From positions 32,302,625 to 32,366,624 of the forward strand of contig NC_052490.1 of assembly GCF_009730915.1 (NCBI RefSeq): a DNA stretch of 64,000 bases, in the 5' to 3' direction. Below are positions 11,706-23,951 of the stretch, one piece after another (within the stretch, counting starts at the first letter, position 1; every line of letters begins with the position of its first letter). The notes under the pieces are model-generated. The model was given only the letters and a program-made list of their open reading frames with translations, was not told the origin of the DNA and ran no database searches. Source of the DNA: Dioscorea cayenensis subsp. rotundata (taxonomy: Eukaryota > Streptophyta > Magnoliopsida > Dioscoreales > Dioscoreaceae). The position numbers were made by a program, and so were the translations under genes.

Positions 11706-13261
11706 TTAGTTCTAGGAGTCATCTTTTGAAATGCTAAATGAACGTCTTATGCACAAGAACACCCAAAAAAGGACCTTTTGGTTGGTTTTTGGCCCATAAA
11801 AAAACATTGAATTTATTAAAAAAAAAGGTTAGATTTTAACTTTTTAAGGAAAAAAATCTATCATTATAGTATAAATTCATGAGGAAAAACAATTAATTTT
11901 GAAATGATCAAGAAACAATAAGTATGAAATATATGAATTCAATATTAAATAATAATAGATAATTTAGTTTAAAAAGGTTTATGAGCGTGTAAATGAAAAA
12001 CTGGAGTGGAAAGAGATTAAAAAAAGAAATTATGTCCGAATAGGTCTAAAAAATTCTTAAAAACAATTCAATTTTAAAAAATACAAATATGTTTTAAAAA
12101 ATATGTAAACATTCTTGTCATACCTTTTGAAAAAAATAATAATCAAAACAAGCTAAAATATATTATGGGTGACAATGTTTAAATAGGTTAATTAGATATA
12201 AAAGTGTGAAATTAACTGTGCGGATTAAGTTCTATGTCATATATATATATGAGTATACTGTTAGGACATGATCATGATTGATATGCTTAATTATTTTCAC
12301 TTTAAATAAGAATAACTCAATAATCATTTTTATTCATGAGCAAATATATTTAAATATAAATAATTAAAATTTATTTATTTACTCATGAGGAGAAAGTAGA
12401 AAAAGAGAAAATTATGATTTTGTTATTTGATTTGTAACCACATATTGTGAATGTTGGTTCTTTTTGTTCTCTTTTCTTCTTGTTTGTAGTGTTCTTTTAT
12501 TCTGTGCTTGTTTCAATCGAAGTGGTTTATTCACCTTTTTAAAAAAAAAATTATGATTTTGGGCTGACTAATTTATGGGATGAATGTTAAAAATTATTGG
12601 TAATTACAGGCTTATGTTATTTATATTTTACTATTTGATTTTTTTAAAGGAAAGAAAAACTTCAAATTTATTAAAAATAAACTGAAGCACACTTGACTGT
12701 ATCCATTAGAAGTGGAAACACAAATACAATGGAAGTACAAGAAAAAAAAAATATTAGACCAAAATGTACAAGAGTGCCGGTTCTCAAGAAGACACTTTTA
12801 CCCGGGTAATCAAACAAACACTAAATCAAGCGCTGGTCAAAGGATATGGAATGTGCATGTCAAGATCATGATCATCTCTAGCTCGCATGGAAAGCCTTGA
12901 TAGCTGGATTACTTATTCGTGTGATGCATGGTTGAAGTTACCACTTATTTCAGATTTTGGTTTTAATTCCTCCAATTAACCACAAGTGTTCCAACAGTTT
13001 CTCAGTTGTTATATATATATATATATATATAGATATAAAGATTTGAATACTACCTAGATTGTTGTGAGGAGACTAATTAAAGAATGTTTAAATCTTGGAC
13101 CAAACGCCAATTTACAACTTCGCATTAATTATCACTTTGAAATATGGTTAGTAATGTTTATTTTCACTTCTAATTGTTTTCCATCATACAAGTCATAGCT
13201 TTATTAACAAAAAGAGAATGACAAAAATGTAGAAGAGATCAGAACAAACCAAATAATTGAA
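11706..13261. other. Intergenic region between the array and the TBL gene
   Basis: AT-rich, without a supportable gene. It contains one short retroposon with target site duplication (listed separately) and a stretch at about 12,640-12,900 resembling a second reverse-oriented retroposon fragment. A (TA)n tract lies at 13,011-13,031. The 62-codon frame at 12,712 has no recognisable domain. The right end should hold the 3'UTR of the minus-strand TBL gene. Confidence 0.55.
12423..12550 (+). mobile_element. 5'-truncated retroposon with target site duplication
   Basis: About 128 bp ending in gtggtttattcaccttttt plus an A-run, flanked by direct repeats attatgattttg (12411-12422 and 12550-12561; the neighbouring A bases make the exact edges ambiguous). 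A poly(A) end with a 12-15 bp duplication is the signature of target-primed reverse transcription. Related tails occur near 53.9 kb and 55.6 kb. Confidence 0.7.
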
Positions 13262-14176
13262 CTACATAACATGAGATTGGTTTAATCCAACAATTGATAC
13301 ATATATAAGCTCATTCCAAATATCTGGTAAACCTGGAAGGCACCAATGGCTACAATCTGCAAACCTCTCAGGGTGCATTTGCTGGTCCATTGTCAGTACA
13401 TTCCCCTGCCTTGAAGTGTATATAACTGTGTGTGCATCCCTTCTATATTCTGATAACCTTGTAATATTCAAGTATTTCACTGGTGTTTTCATCTTTTGAA
13501 TTGTTTCCTCAACTATGCTAACCATAGATCTTGGAAATCTCTGAATGTATGTCTCATTTGTGATTGGAGTTGTTTGGTTATAGCACCAGTGATTGTTCTC
13601 CCTGCAAAGAAAATATGTAAATGTAAAGATGAGAATTATTGCCACAATGATTTTCAGTAAATTAACTAAGTGATCATTAATCATACAATTTATGTTCGGG
13701 TGAGACACTACGAAAGAAGACTGTGGTTTTGGTTGAATCGACAACTTGATCTACCCAGCGAGCCCATACTCGGAGTGCAGTACTAAAAGCTTCATCACCA
13801 TTCATCTCCTCCACCAACTTCCCTTTCTTCTCAAAATAATCCCACCTGCAAATGCAACACTCATTATCTTAATTTGACAACATATTAAAAGTAAAAATTA
13901 TATGTTGTCTCATGCACCTAATTTAGAATACAATTATATTATGCATTCATTTAGATATATATGTGCATGCTTACGCTCTTGTTTTCCCAGTGTGAGTCCA
14001 CCAATGTCCAGTGTTGAAAACCATAATGTCAGCACCTCTCCATCTCTTTGCAAACCCATGAAGTCTATCAATCTTCAACACCTTCTTATTACCACCTTTA
14101 ATTTCCTCCAGTTTAACCAGGAATGGACTCCAAAAGAACTCCACTGTGCACCCATAATCCTTTTATACAGACATAT

Positions 14177-14224
<48 letters not shown>

Positions 14225-14500
14225 TCAACATCAGCTATCTATGAACAAACAAAAACAAAATAATCATTTTACACACCAAAGCCCTGAAGATCTTGTATTC
14301 TGAACCCTTAGCTTTGACAAGCACCCGAGATGGCCTAGTAGAAGTATACAGAAGGCAAGACAGTGACTCCCACTGATTCCTGTTCAACGAGTCACCTACA
14401 ATAATAACCCTCTTCCCTCTCAACCTCTCCAGCATGTCACTCCCATTGAACCTTAATCAATAAACACTTGTTCTTGTTATATATTTGAGAAATTAAGATA

Positions 14501-14550
<50 letters not shown>

Positions 14551-15103
14551 TTATAAGAAAAGTAGCTAACCTGGGAATCTCACAACCTCTTGGTACCCAT
14601 CTCCAATGCTCATAATCAGAATCCGGCCTCCCATTTCTCCTGCAACTCACCTGGTCACTGAGAAATGGGCATTGACGTGCATGGTAAAGAGGATACCTCT
14701 TTTTATCATAAACCCATCTCCCTTCAAAGATATCACAGTGTTCTTCTTGATTACCATCCAATGTCACCATTGAGGATTTGGCTTCTGATCTTTGAGGAGG
14801 CAGTGCTATTGGACCTTCTTTCATAGGAGAAGGTGCTGCACTTACTAGAGGCATAATAGCAGTACCAGTAGAAGTTGTAGAAGAGTACTGTGGGGACATG
14901 GCCAGGCTTGATGGAGAAAAGCTGGACAAGCTTGTGTTGGAATGATCAACAATACTGAAACTAGCCAAAAAGAAGAAAGTACTACCTGTCATCCTACCTT
15001 TATCAAGGTACAAGAAGAAGAACACGCAGCCACTGAGCAAGCTTGCCCAAATGCAAAACAGCAATTTCTTGTTCACAGGATTTGGTTTTAAGGAGTACTC
15101 CAT
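13262..15103 (-). CDS. TRICHOME BIREFRINGENCE-LIKE protein (PMR5/Cas1p domain), putative wall polysaccharide O-acetyltransferase
   Basis: Five exons, read from the right: 15103-14571, 14451-14277, 14159-13975, 13845-13687, 13601-13262; 1392 bp, 463 residues. All junctions are GT-AG and in frame. The product has a short cytoplasmic N-terminus, one membrane anchor at about residues 12-34, a Ser/Thr/Pro-rich stem, a PMR5N region starting at CDIFEGRWVYD, the GDS motif (VGDSLNRNQWESL, Ser199) and the DxxH motif (DCSHWC, Asp433 and His436). This is the classic layout of Golgi TBL proteins, which acetylate xylan, mannan or pectin. Ser, Asp and His are all present, so it looks active. The closest subfamily is uncertain, perhaps the TBR/TBL1-like clade with a long stem. 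Introns 1 and 2 carry (TA)n tracts. Without the splice model the region reads as several short frames. Confidence 0.92.
14189..14222. repeat. (TA)n microsatellite in TBL intron
   Basis: TA dinucleotide run within intron 2 of the minus-strand TBL gene. Confidence 0.95.
14503..14544. repeat. (TA)n microsatellite in TBL intron
   Basis: TA dinucleotide run within intron 1 of the minus-strand TBL gene, a likely length polymorphism. Confidence 0.95.
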
Positions 15104-15524
15104 GGATCAAATTAGGAAGAGAAGAGAGTAGCAAGAGAGGTCTTGTTAGAGCACACATAAGAAATTGGTGGCCTTGTTGCAAATTAAGTCAATTGTGATC
15201 ATGCTTTGAACTTTGAACTTTGAATAACAAATTAACAAGGCTCAGTTGAGAGTGCATCTAACTATTTAGTATATATTAGGATGCAATCCCAAAGCACAGG
15301 CTCTCCAGGTAGTTAGTGCCACATGGCCAGCTTGTGATGATCTCGTTGGATACCAAATGGAGAGGTTGGGGTTTGGTGATAGTTTGATCTTACTTTCCAG
15401 GTTTTTGGTGAAATTTAAGTGGGGTTGGTATTTCAAAAGACTTTATAAATTTTTATGAAAATGACAGAATATGACAATAATAATTTTTTTTTAAAAAAAA
15501 CCACCGATAATAATGATTAAAATG

Positions 15525-15525
<1 letters not shown>

Positions 15526-15586
<61 letters not shown>
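15526..15586. repeat. (TA)n microsatellite
   Basis: Uninterrupted TA run of about 60 bp upstream of the minus-strand TBL gene. Confidence 0.97.
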
Positions 15587-15591
<5 letters not shown>

Positions 15592-18500
15592 AATAATTCA
15601 TATTTATTTAATATTAAAGCTTTATATTTTATCAGATAGGAAGAATAACAATAGTAGTTAGATAATTATTTTTTTTGTTAAAGTAAGATAACCATAAGGG
15701 AATTTTAAATACTTTGTTTTTTAAAAATATTATAAATCTAATTATAGTGGTAGCTTCGAATAACAAAAAGATTTAATGAAATATGATCTTCTTCATATTG
15801 TTTTTTTGATAAAGTGGGTAAACCGAACCTTCGTTAAGATTTTTATGTTTTGATCTATTATATGAATAAGTAAAAAGGACATGAAGCTAACGTTCATGTT
15901 GATAATTACAACATGCAAAGTGACACGTATTGAAGTTGTTGACCAAATCTTGTTGTCATTTTTATAAGGTGGTGTAATCGGCATTCACATTGGACTAAAA
16001 ATAATTAATCTAATTTAATTTAATATATCCAATGGTATTTAAGTTATCACATGCAATAAATTCTTCTCGTTCCTTCCAATGCTAAGCTAATTGGATCACT
16101 AACAAAGTAGAAGTTAAATATGGAAATAAAAAAATGAACTTGAATAATTAACTATTTTCATGCATGCTTGCTGCTTGCTGTGGTGGGACATGAGTGCAAA
16201 AACAAAGTACGACTATGCATTGGAGTGTGAAAATTATTCAATATATATATTCAAGTTTGCCATGAATTGAGAACCATTAAAATAAAGCCTTGGCTTATCA
16301 AAACATGCAAATGACTATATCTTATTCTCTTCATGATTTCAGCTTTTCAATGAACTTGGAGCTAAGTACAAATGCATTAATTAAATGATCCATATATAGA
16401 TTGAGTTAAACACATACTATAGTGAAAGATATTTAAAAAAAAAAGTTCTTATGAGAAAGAAGAAGAAGAGGAAGATATATATATATATTAAACAACATTT
16501 ATTAGATTTAGAATATAACTAATTAATTGAGCTATTGCGCATTGAACCAACTAATTAAAATAAAATAAGATAATCAATATACAAAATAACTTAGTTGATG
16601 TGATGAATAATAAATAATGTACACTAGGAAATTGAATGGATTTCATACATAATTGGGACCTAATAAAGGAAGAGCCAGCCCCCTTCTTCTTTCAATGAGG
16701 ACGATTAATAGTTTTCCTTTGGAACTAATCAACAGTGAGAAAAAGGTACCGGAACGGCGCACAGGTAAAGCTATTAATTATATGAATTGTTTTAGGCCTC
16801 TCAATTTTTTGGAAGTATAATCATTAATTTTAAACCCTTAATTTTCTTAATAATAATTATAAAGTCTTGAAATTTTGAAGGCCTTCATAGATAATTATTT
16901 ATTATAATAAATCAAAATTTAAATTTTTTTAATCTAATACCTATTAAGTATCATATAATCTTGACTACTTTTTAAAATAATACACTTATTTTTGTTAGAT
17001 TGATATAAACCTAATTTAATTATAAATAAATAAGTTTTAAAATTCATTTATGTTGTTATTTTCTTGGTTTTCATTCTTAAGTTTTTATATCCATATATTT
17101 ATCGTAAGCGATAACGAATCCTAATATAGCATATAAATAATAATTAACAAAATTTCATAAAAGGTATTTATTAAAATAAATTTAAATAAAATTTTATTTT
17201 TATTAAATAAAATAATTATAGTCTAATATAAAATTTGGCTTTAGATCTTTAATTACCATATGCCACCTTATATGGGGTCTTATTAGTTAACAAATAAAAA
17301 AGTTTTTATAGAAATTAATTAATGATGCCTAGTATTTTTTAAAAAAAATAAAATGGATAAATTAATAATTTATTAACTGATAATGTTGAGTGTTGACAAA
17401 CATGAAATCAAATAGTTCTGGAAGAGAATGAAATGCTTTTCACGGCTACTGTAAAATACTGTTTAAAAAGATGATTTTTTTTTTTAAAGATAAAAGTGAT
17501 AAACTATCAATCCATTTAAACAGAAATTTAAGGAGATTACAAAAGGAAGAACATATGTGGATGGAGTTAATATAATTTGAGGTTCTTATTTTCAAAATTA
17601 CAAAACATTGGAAACAAATAAAGGCAGGTAGCAATGAACTTGGTTGTGGACCAAAAGCAAGCCTGCATCATTTTAATTTGGGCCTTGGAAGTTGTTGGAG
17701 CACCAGTGCTACATCTTAGTTAAGTGACTCTTTAATTGATCATATTTAATTAGTTGAGATAATGATGCATAAATTTCAAATCATATGAATTTTTAAGATG
17801 TAGGTCCATTTTAAATTTTTAAGTTTAAATGACAAAGGTTTCAAAACAAACTTGTAGTTATAAGTAACATTTAAGGCAGCAATAATTTATTAACAAATAG
17901 TGATAGCCTAACATAGGAAAGTTGTATCAAAAAGCCATTTTCTTATTGCCAATTAAGTAAATATGCACATTCGGATAGCATGAGCCCAATTAGCTAGGTA
18001 TATGATGCTAGTTTTTTCTTCAGTTAGTAGTTATATTATTAGATAAATTTATTTCTATTCTTGTTTCAAACGAGAAAAGGGTATTGTTCAAATGTATAAA
18101 GTTTATCTGTTTATGCTAAGAAAAAAAAAATCATATCTTATTACAACAAACAGTTCATTTATGTGTGGAATTTTAAAAAAGCAAATAACTCTTTTGGATA
18201 ACTTAATGAACAAAGAAAGAAAAAAAATCTAATTATTGGATATTTGGATCCTTTCTTTCTTGTGTCTTGGAAATAAATTTACTTAAAAAAAATAATTATT
18301 GGGTAAACTCCATCAAGAGAGCATAAAAACAATAATGGTGCCTCTTTTCTCTTTTACGTGCAAGCCTTTTATATTAAATATAATGCATCTTTTAATTGAT
18401 TTTTTTATTTTTAAATTGTTTCATGATGTTTTAATGCTATGTGTCATCCTCAAAAGAGACCTCAGAACAATTCAAAGGACCCTATCATGTACAACCAAAT

Positions 18501-21500
18501 TAAAGAGGGAACTACAATTAAAAAAAATAATGGAGAAAAATATTAGGTGGCGCTTGTAAACAAAAAAGGTTATCTATAGCAAAATATCTCTTGTAATTAG
18601 GTCCAACCTCCTCCTAATCTACTTCATGTTTTTTTTTTTTCGTTCTTTTTATTGTTAGTCCTTAGTTGTATTATATGCGTGTCCTTTTATAATTCGAGAA
18701 TTATATTTTATATTCAAAACTCTTCCTAATTTTTTGTTTTGTTATAAATTTTATTAATTTACTTTTAATTAAAAAGTAATTTTTCTTTTATTTTTTATAA
18801 ATGTGTCAAAAAATTAAACATCTAGCCCATGTGCCTCACACCAGCTATATAGGTCGGTTGTTATTTCTCTTTTATCACTTGTGTTGAAGTTGTATTCTGT
18901 CATTCTTTATGGTGTTAATTTTATTTGATAAATTTATATCCAATATAAATATATTTTTTAAAATAATCAATAAATAAAACACATAATAAAAATACAAAAT
19001 AGTCAATTTACTAAAGAAAACCTTACTTCAAATCCTCATTCACGGATTAGGCGCCATTCTAGATCACTCTCATTCAGTGGGTAAGTCTTTATGTTTGATT
19101 AAATATTTTAATCTGTGTTCGTCTTCAAACACTTACTCATGTAGCATTAAATTAAAATAGACAATAATAATATCTAAAATTAGTTTATAATAAATATATT
19201 AGTAAAATAAAACAATTGAAATAACAAAGCTTGTTAGGTGTTTGTCACTCTGATGATGGACCTTTTGTTGTTTCTGTTGTTTATTCTTTTGTACTTGTTT
19301 CATTTGTTTTTTTTTTCAATAAATTTATAATTTATTTTAAAAAAAAAAACCCGCACATACCACCTATACAATATAGGATAGTGATATTTTATATCTTTTG
19401 TTAATAAAAAAGTCAAGAATTATATATGCAAAGAAACAAACGTAAACGTCTCTAACTCGTCTCTTTTTCACTTTATATATATGAAAGGGATCTGTAGGTG
19501 CACTAGATGGCGTTAACAAGTTGCCATGCAGTGTCAACATGCATGGTTGGGTGGGTGTTTGCAATTGTTATCCTTGAAAGTTTTGATGAAGATCATATGA
19601 TCATGATATCATATATATATGCTGGCACTCATGGACTCATGGACTCATGGACATAGACTGGATGGACGACGCACCACCAAACAAACAGTTGCGCGTGCAT
19701 GCATGAGCACCACTAGTGCACGTCCTTAATGCACGTAGACAATGGAGCCATGAATGTGGCATACTAATGTTCATTGCTTTTGTGTAATGCCTGCATGCCC
19801 ACCTCCATCTCTATCTCTATGTCTCTGCATGTTCATGCTTGGCTTACATGATATATAGTGTCACACACGCCCACAGTTTGTGGACCATTTGAGGTCCTAT
19901 GCCATGTGCCCTTAGACAAGAACTTAAAACCTAACGTAGAAGAGAATGTGTCATTAGAGTGTGGTATATTGTTTGGATGGGATCACGTGGAGAGTAGTTT
20001 AATTAATTCGGTTCAATGGAATTTGATTTTGCAAGGAGAATGTATTGTAAGTTAATACTTAATTACAAGATTATATCTATTTTGGTCATGTAAATAATAA
20101 AAAACTAGACGAACACAAGTGATGAGATCGACCACCCCTTATAATATATAGGATAATTAGTATTTTTTATTTTTATTCTAACTTAGAGGTTGACAGTTTG
20201 TATTCATTATATGGCATAAGCCACATTTTTTGAGAGAAAAAAAAAACAATAAGATAAGATAAAAATATGCATGATTCATTCATGAAACTTATACTTTGGG
20301 TTAATTAATTAGTAGATTATAAAAGTTAAGATACATGTTATATGTGTATGTATATATATATATATAAGTATATCTTATCAATTTGGGAACAAATCTTAAT
20401 TTCCATATGCTTGAATCAAATTAATTTACAAGAAACTACCAAGATCAGAATTAAGAAATATATGGCTTTACAAAGAGAACTCTCCTCAGATATATATTTG
20501 GTTGCTTTATGTTCTTTTATGAAATAAACAAAGATATGTAATTCTTGTATAATAAATATTTATAATTAAAAACAACTAAAAGCAGTAACTTAATTAGTTA
20601 AAATAATCACTTAGAAATCATGAAGCCCAACATATACAAACCATATACAAACCATACCTAAACTATCCTTTCTTGGATAGCATATCTTATATATATATAT
20701 AGGCTAATTAATTTCTCATTAAAAAGAGATACTAATATATATTACTAAAACGACAAATTTTCATGTGAAATGTACTTGACCAATTAAATTATGTGTAGAA
20801 ACACAGTAATTAAAACCGTGAGTACCGTACGTGTCAGACATATGAATTATAAACTGTTATACTTCTTTTTTCATTCAGTCCTACCATCAAATGAAACAAC
20901 TCATGATTTATTTTGCCTAGTTAATATATTTTCATAGCACCCACTTAGAATATTAATTAATTATGGGCAGTGATTTTGGTGCTTTCTTTGTCAAACAATA
21001 CCATTCATTCCAGAATGCTTCACTGTTTTTATTCTAGTTAGTTTCATGCATGAAGCATCAAGACAACCTGTACTGACTTCAGATAGACAAAATGTGTCAT
21101 GAGGACCATCTTAATTAGTGCTCTAATCATTCAAGCATGAAAATTAATTATTTTGTTTTTATATTATATTTTTATGCCCACTATTAGGGTTTTGCCCATG
21201 TTGGTGTGATGCTGATCTCTTAACTATTTTGATGCTGACACACTGCTTGATTTAAAAAAATACAATAGCATAAGAGTAAAGCCAAACTAGAAGCCAACTT
21301 CTTTGATTAGGTCCTTATTAGCTAGCTTGTTGATAAAAATGGCTAGAACCACAAATTTATTAAATTCAAAATTAATCACCACTCTTTATAATTTAATGTT
21401 GTCCTAATTCTTTATTATAGTTTTATTATTTATATATATATTTTTTAACAAATGTAACAGACCCATTTAAATGTGTACATATGGATCAAAAATTGATAGT

Positions 21501-22166
21501 CTTGCACTTGTATATTCATCCTGTGATATGGGGTTTAAATTATAAATCAACACTAATAATCGAAAATCTATTATTTCTACTGTGTTATGTCCATTTATGT
21601 CAATATTAAATTGTGATATAAATATTTTTTATTAAAAATTATGTGTTTTTATTGGGAGTATTTTGTAATGGAACAAATATTGATTGGGCTATTTATCTTT
21701 CACACTGTTTTCATTTAATATATGCTTGTGTTATCTATTTGAAAAAAAAAAACAAAAAAGAATGAACATCAAAATGGTAGGTCAAGTTCACCAAACAAAC
21801 CACTTAGTTTGCACGCCATATATAGCATAGTGCGCCATGGTGGGGATGGTTCCCTTGAAGAAGCTTTTTTGGCGGTTTAGAAAGAATTTATTAATTTGTT
21901 TATTTATTTAGAGAAAAAAAAATAAATAGATAAAGTTGGTGGCACTTCATTCTCCAAAACATTGCACATGGAACAAAAGCTTTCAATCATAGTCACTCTC
22001 TCTCTCACTCCTTTCACTCACACAAGTCAAACATGGACCCCCCTCCCCAACCCAATCATCCTTCCAATGTTTAATTGATAATTAAAACCTTATTCCCTCA
22101 TGTGAAACTATTTTTAATCTATTTATAAAGTGCAAGTTGACAAATATATTATCAATAAAAAGTTTG

Positions 22167-22170
<4 letters not shown>

Positions 22171-22238
<68 letters not shown>
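22171..22238. repeat. (TA)n microsatellite
   Basis: Uninterrupted TA run of about 68 bp; it produces spurious Tyr-Ile open frames. Confidence 0.97.
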
Positions 22239-22239
<1 letters not shown>

Positions 22240-22818
22240 TTTTTTGAAAAAAAAAGGTTTGGATATATATGAAATAAAGAGACTTCATGATGATCCATAT
22301 ATATAAAATAAAGTTATGTATGATGACCAATGTTTTCATCACACTTCCACTTGGCCAAACCACTTGAGAAATCCAAGTGCTTGCCAAGTGCCAACTATTC
22401 CTATCACAATACAATCAATTAGAAATTAAATTTCTAATAAAGTCTTTTTGGATAATTAAGATGAGATTTCAATTTATTGTGCCCAACTTTGATGCCAAAT
22501 AGAATTAGATTCAAGTTGTCTTGTTTCATATTTATGTATATATATTAAAAGGGTGACATCTTTAATAGTTAGTTATTTAATTAGATTCTTATTAACATTC
22601 TTAGTTTGCTTGAAGAACAATCTCCTAATTGTGTGATTTATAATTTAGACATTCATGAAACCAACATGGTAGTCTTCTCAACTTATCTAATCATGTTTGC
22701 TTCTACACCACTCCCATTTTTAATTTTCTAACAAACTTAGTCCAATGATTCACCATCATATCAATCACACATGAAAAAGAAAATGTTGAATAATTCATAG
22801 CACACCATTAATTTGAGT

Positions 22819-22821
<3 letters not shown>

Positions 22822-22884
<63 letters not shown>
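22822..22884. repeat. (TA)n microsatellite
   Basis: Uninterrupted TA run of about 63 bp. Confidence 0.97.
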
Positions 22885-22886
<2 letters not shown>

Positions 22887-23909
22887 ATAAAAAAATCTAA
22901 TTTCACTAGCTAAACATAATATATTCATGAGATAAAATATTGTTGAGGATATAAATAAATAAAATATATAGGGATAAAGTTCACATGAAGCAGCACCAGG
23001 ATATTTTTATGAAGAAAGAATCCAAAAGCAGGTTCACATGCTCACACCTACATCAAGTCCAAATTCTAGCCAGCTTCACATTAACCCACACAACACATAC
23101 TACAGGACATACCTCATGTCGGCATCCCAAACCAGAAATCTCCAATATCTACCGTGTATTTTATTTTTTAAAAAAAAGCTTCCAAATTTTATTTTATTAA
23201 ACAAAGAATTTTTTAAGCTTCCAGAAAATTAAGCGCTCTCTTAATTTCTTAAGCGCTAAAGTCTCAAATCAAGCTGGAGATCCCGACTCCAATCTTGCAT
23301 GAGGAGTAGTTCTTCTTTTTTTGTTGGTGCAGGCGCTCGAGGGGACCAGAGCAGTGTCTTCCGCCTTCCTAGTTTTTTCTCCGTTTTTTTATTTTCTACT
23401 GCTTTCTTGGTTCTTCTCACTTCACGGTGAGAGGTTTTATCTTCGTTCGCATTGCTTCTTTTCTATTCGATAAAGTTGTGGTTTATCCACATTTATTTCA
23501 AAAAGAAAATTTTTTTATTTGTCATATTATAATATATTTTTTTAACACTGTATCTTTATATGAGATGTTTGTATCCTACGTGAAAAATAAGTTCAAATCT
23601 CTCATAATGCACAGTGAAGATCGACACATAATAAAACATGATATATTTTTAAATAATAAAAATAATTAGTTTTTCCAAAAATTATTAAGTATATTAAGAA
23701 TATATACACGGTGTACGTAGCCTTTTGTGTTTAAATTTCAATCAGACAAAGTTATGGTGGTGTTTTCCCCTTTTAAAAAAAAAGGGAGGAATGAAGGGGA
23801 TTATATTTATATTAAGTAAGAAAAAAAAAACACACACACACACACACATACCCCTTCAATTATCCAACAATGAATAAAGAGCTCTTCTCCTACTCCTAGT
23901 CCCATTCCT

Positions 23910-23916
23910 TATAAAG
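23910..23916 (+). promoter_or_regulatory. Possible TATA box of the plus-strand TBL gene
   Basis: tataaag, 36 bases before the chosen ATG at 23,952. The distance would leave a very short 5'UTR, so the true core promoter may lie further up; the ATG itself is fixed by the signal peptide. Confidence 0.3.
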
Positions 23917-23951
23917 CATCAGACCGTCTCCTCTCCCTCCACACTCTCTTA

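Larger units (their letters stand above)
15104..23951. other. Long gene-poor interval between the two TBL genes
   Basis: About 8.8 kb with no supportable gene. It holds upstream DNA of the left TBL gene, (TA)n tracts at 15,526-15,586, 22,171-22,238 and 22,822-22,884, and a LINE-like 3' tail near 19,255-19,350. A somewhat less AT-rich patch at about 19,600-19,850 contains three 'atggactc' repeats and many gcatgc/gtgcac palindromes. A (CA)n tract sits at 23,831-23,848. Open frames here (for example 18,299-18,559 and 19,858-20,055) show no domain and no splice partners. A pyrimidine-rich stretch at 21,990-22,070 precedes a 13-codon frame that I do not call. Confidence 0.55.

Noticed and set aside
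19858-20055. 65-codon frame with cysteines
   Set aside because: No recognised domain, no signal peptide and no splice partners; base composition like the surroundings.
22030-22075. 13-codon frame MDPPPQPNHPSNV after a CT-rich leader
   Set aside because: It looks like a 5'UTR and start, but no downstream exon follows; AT-rich DNA with (TA)n comes next.
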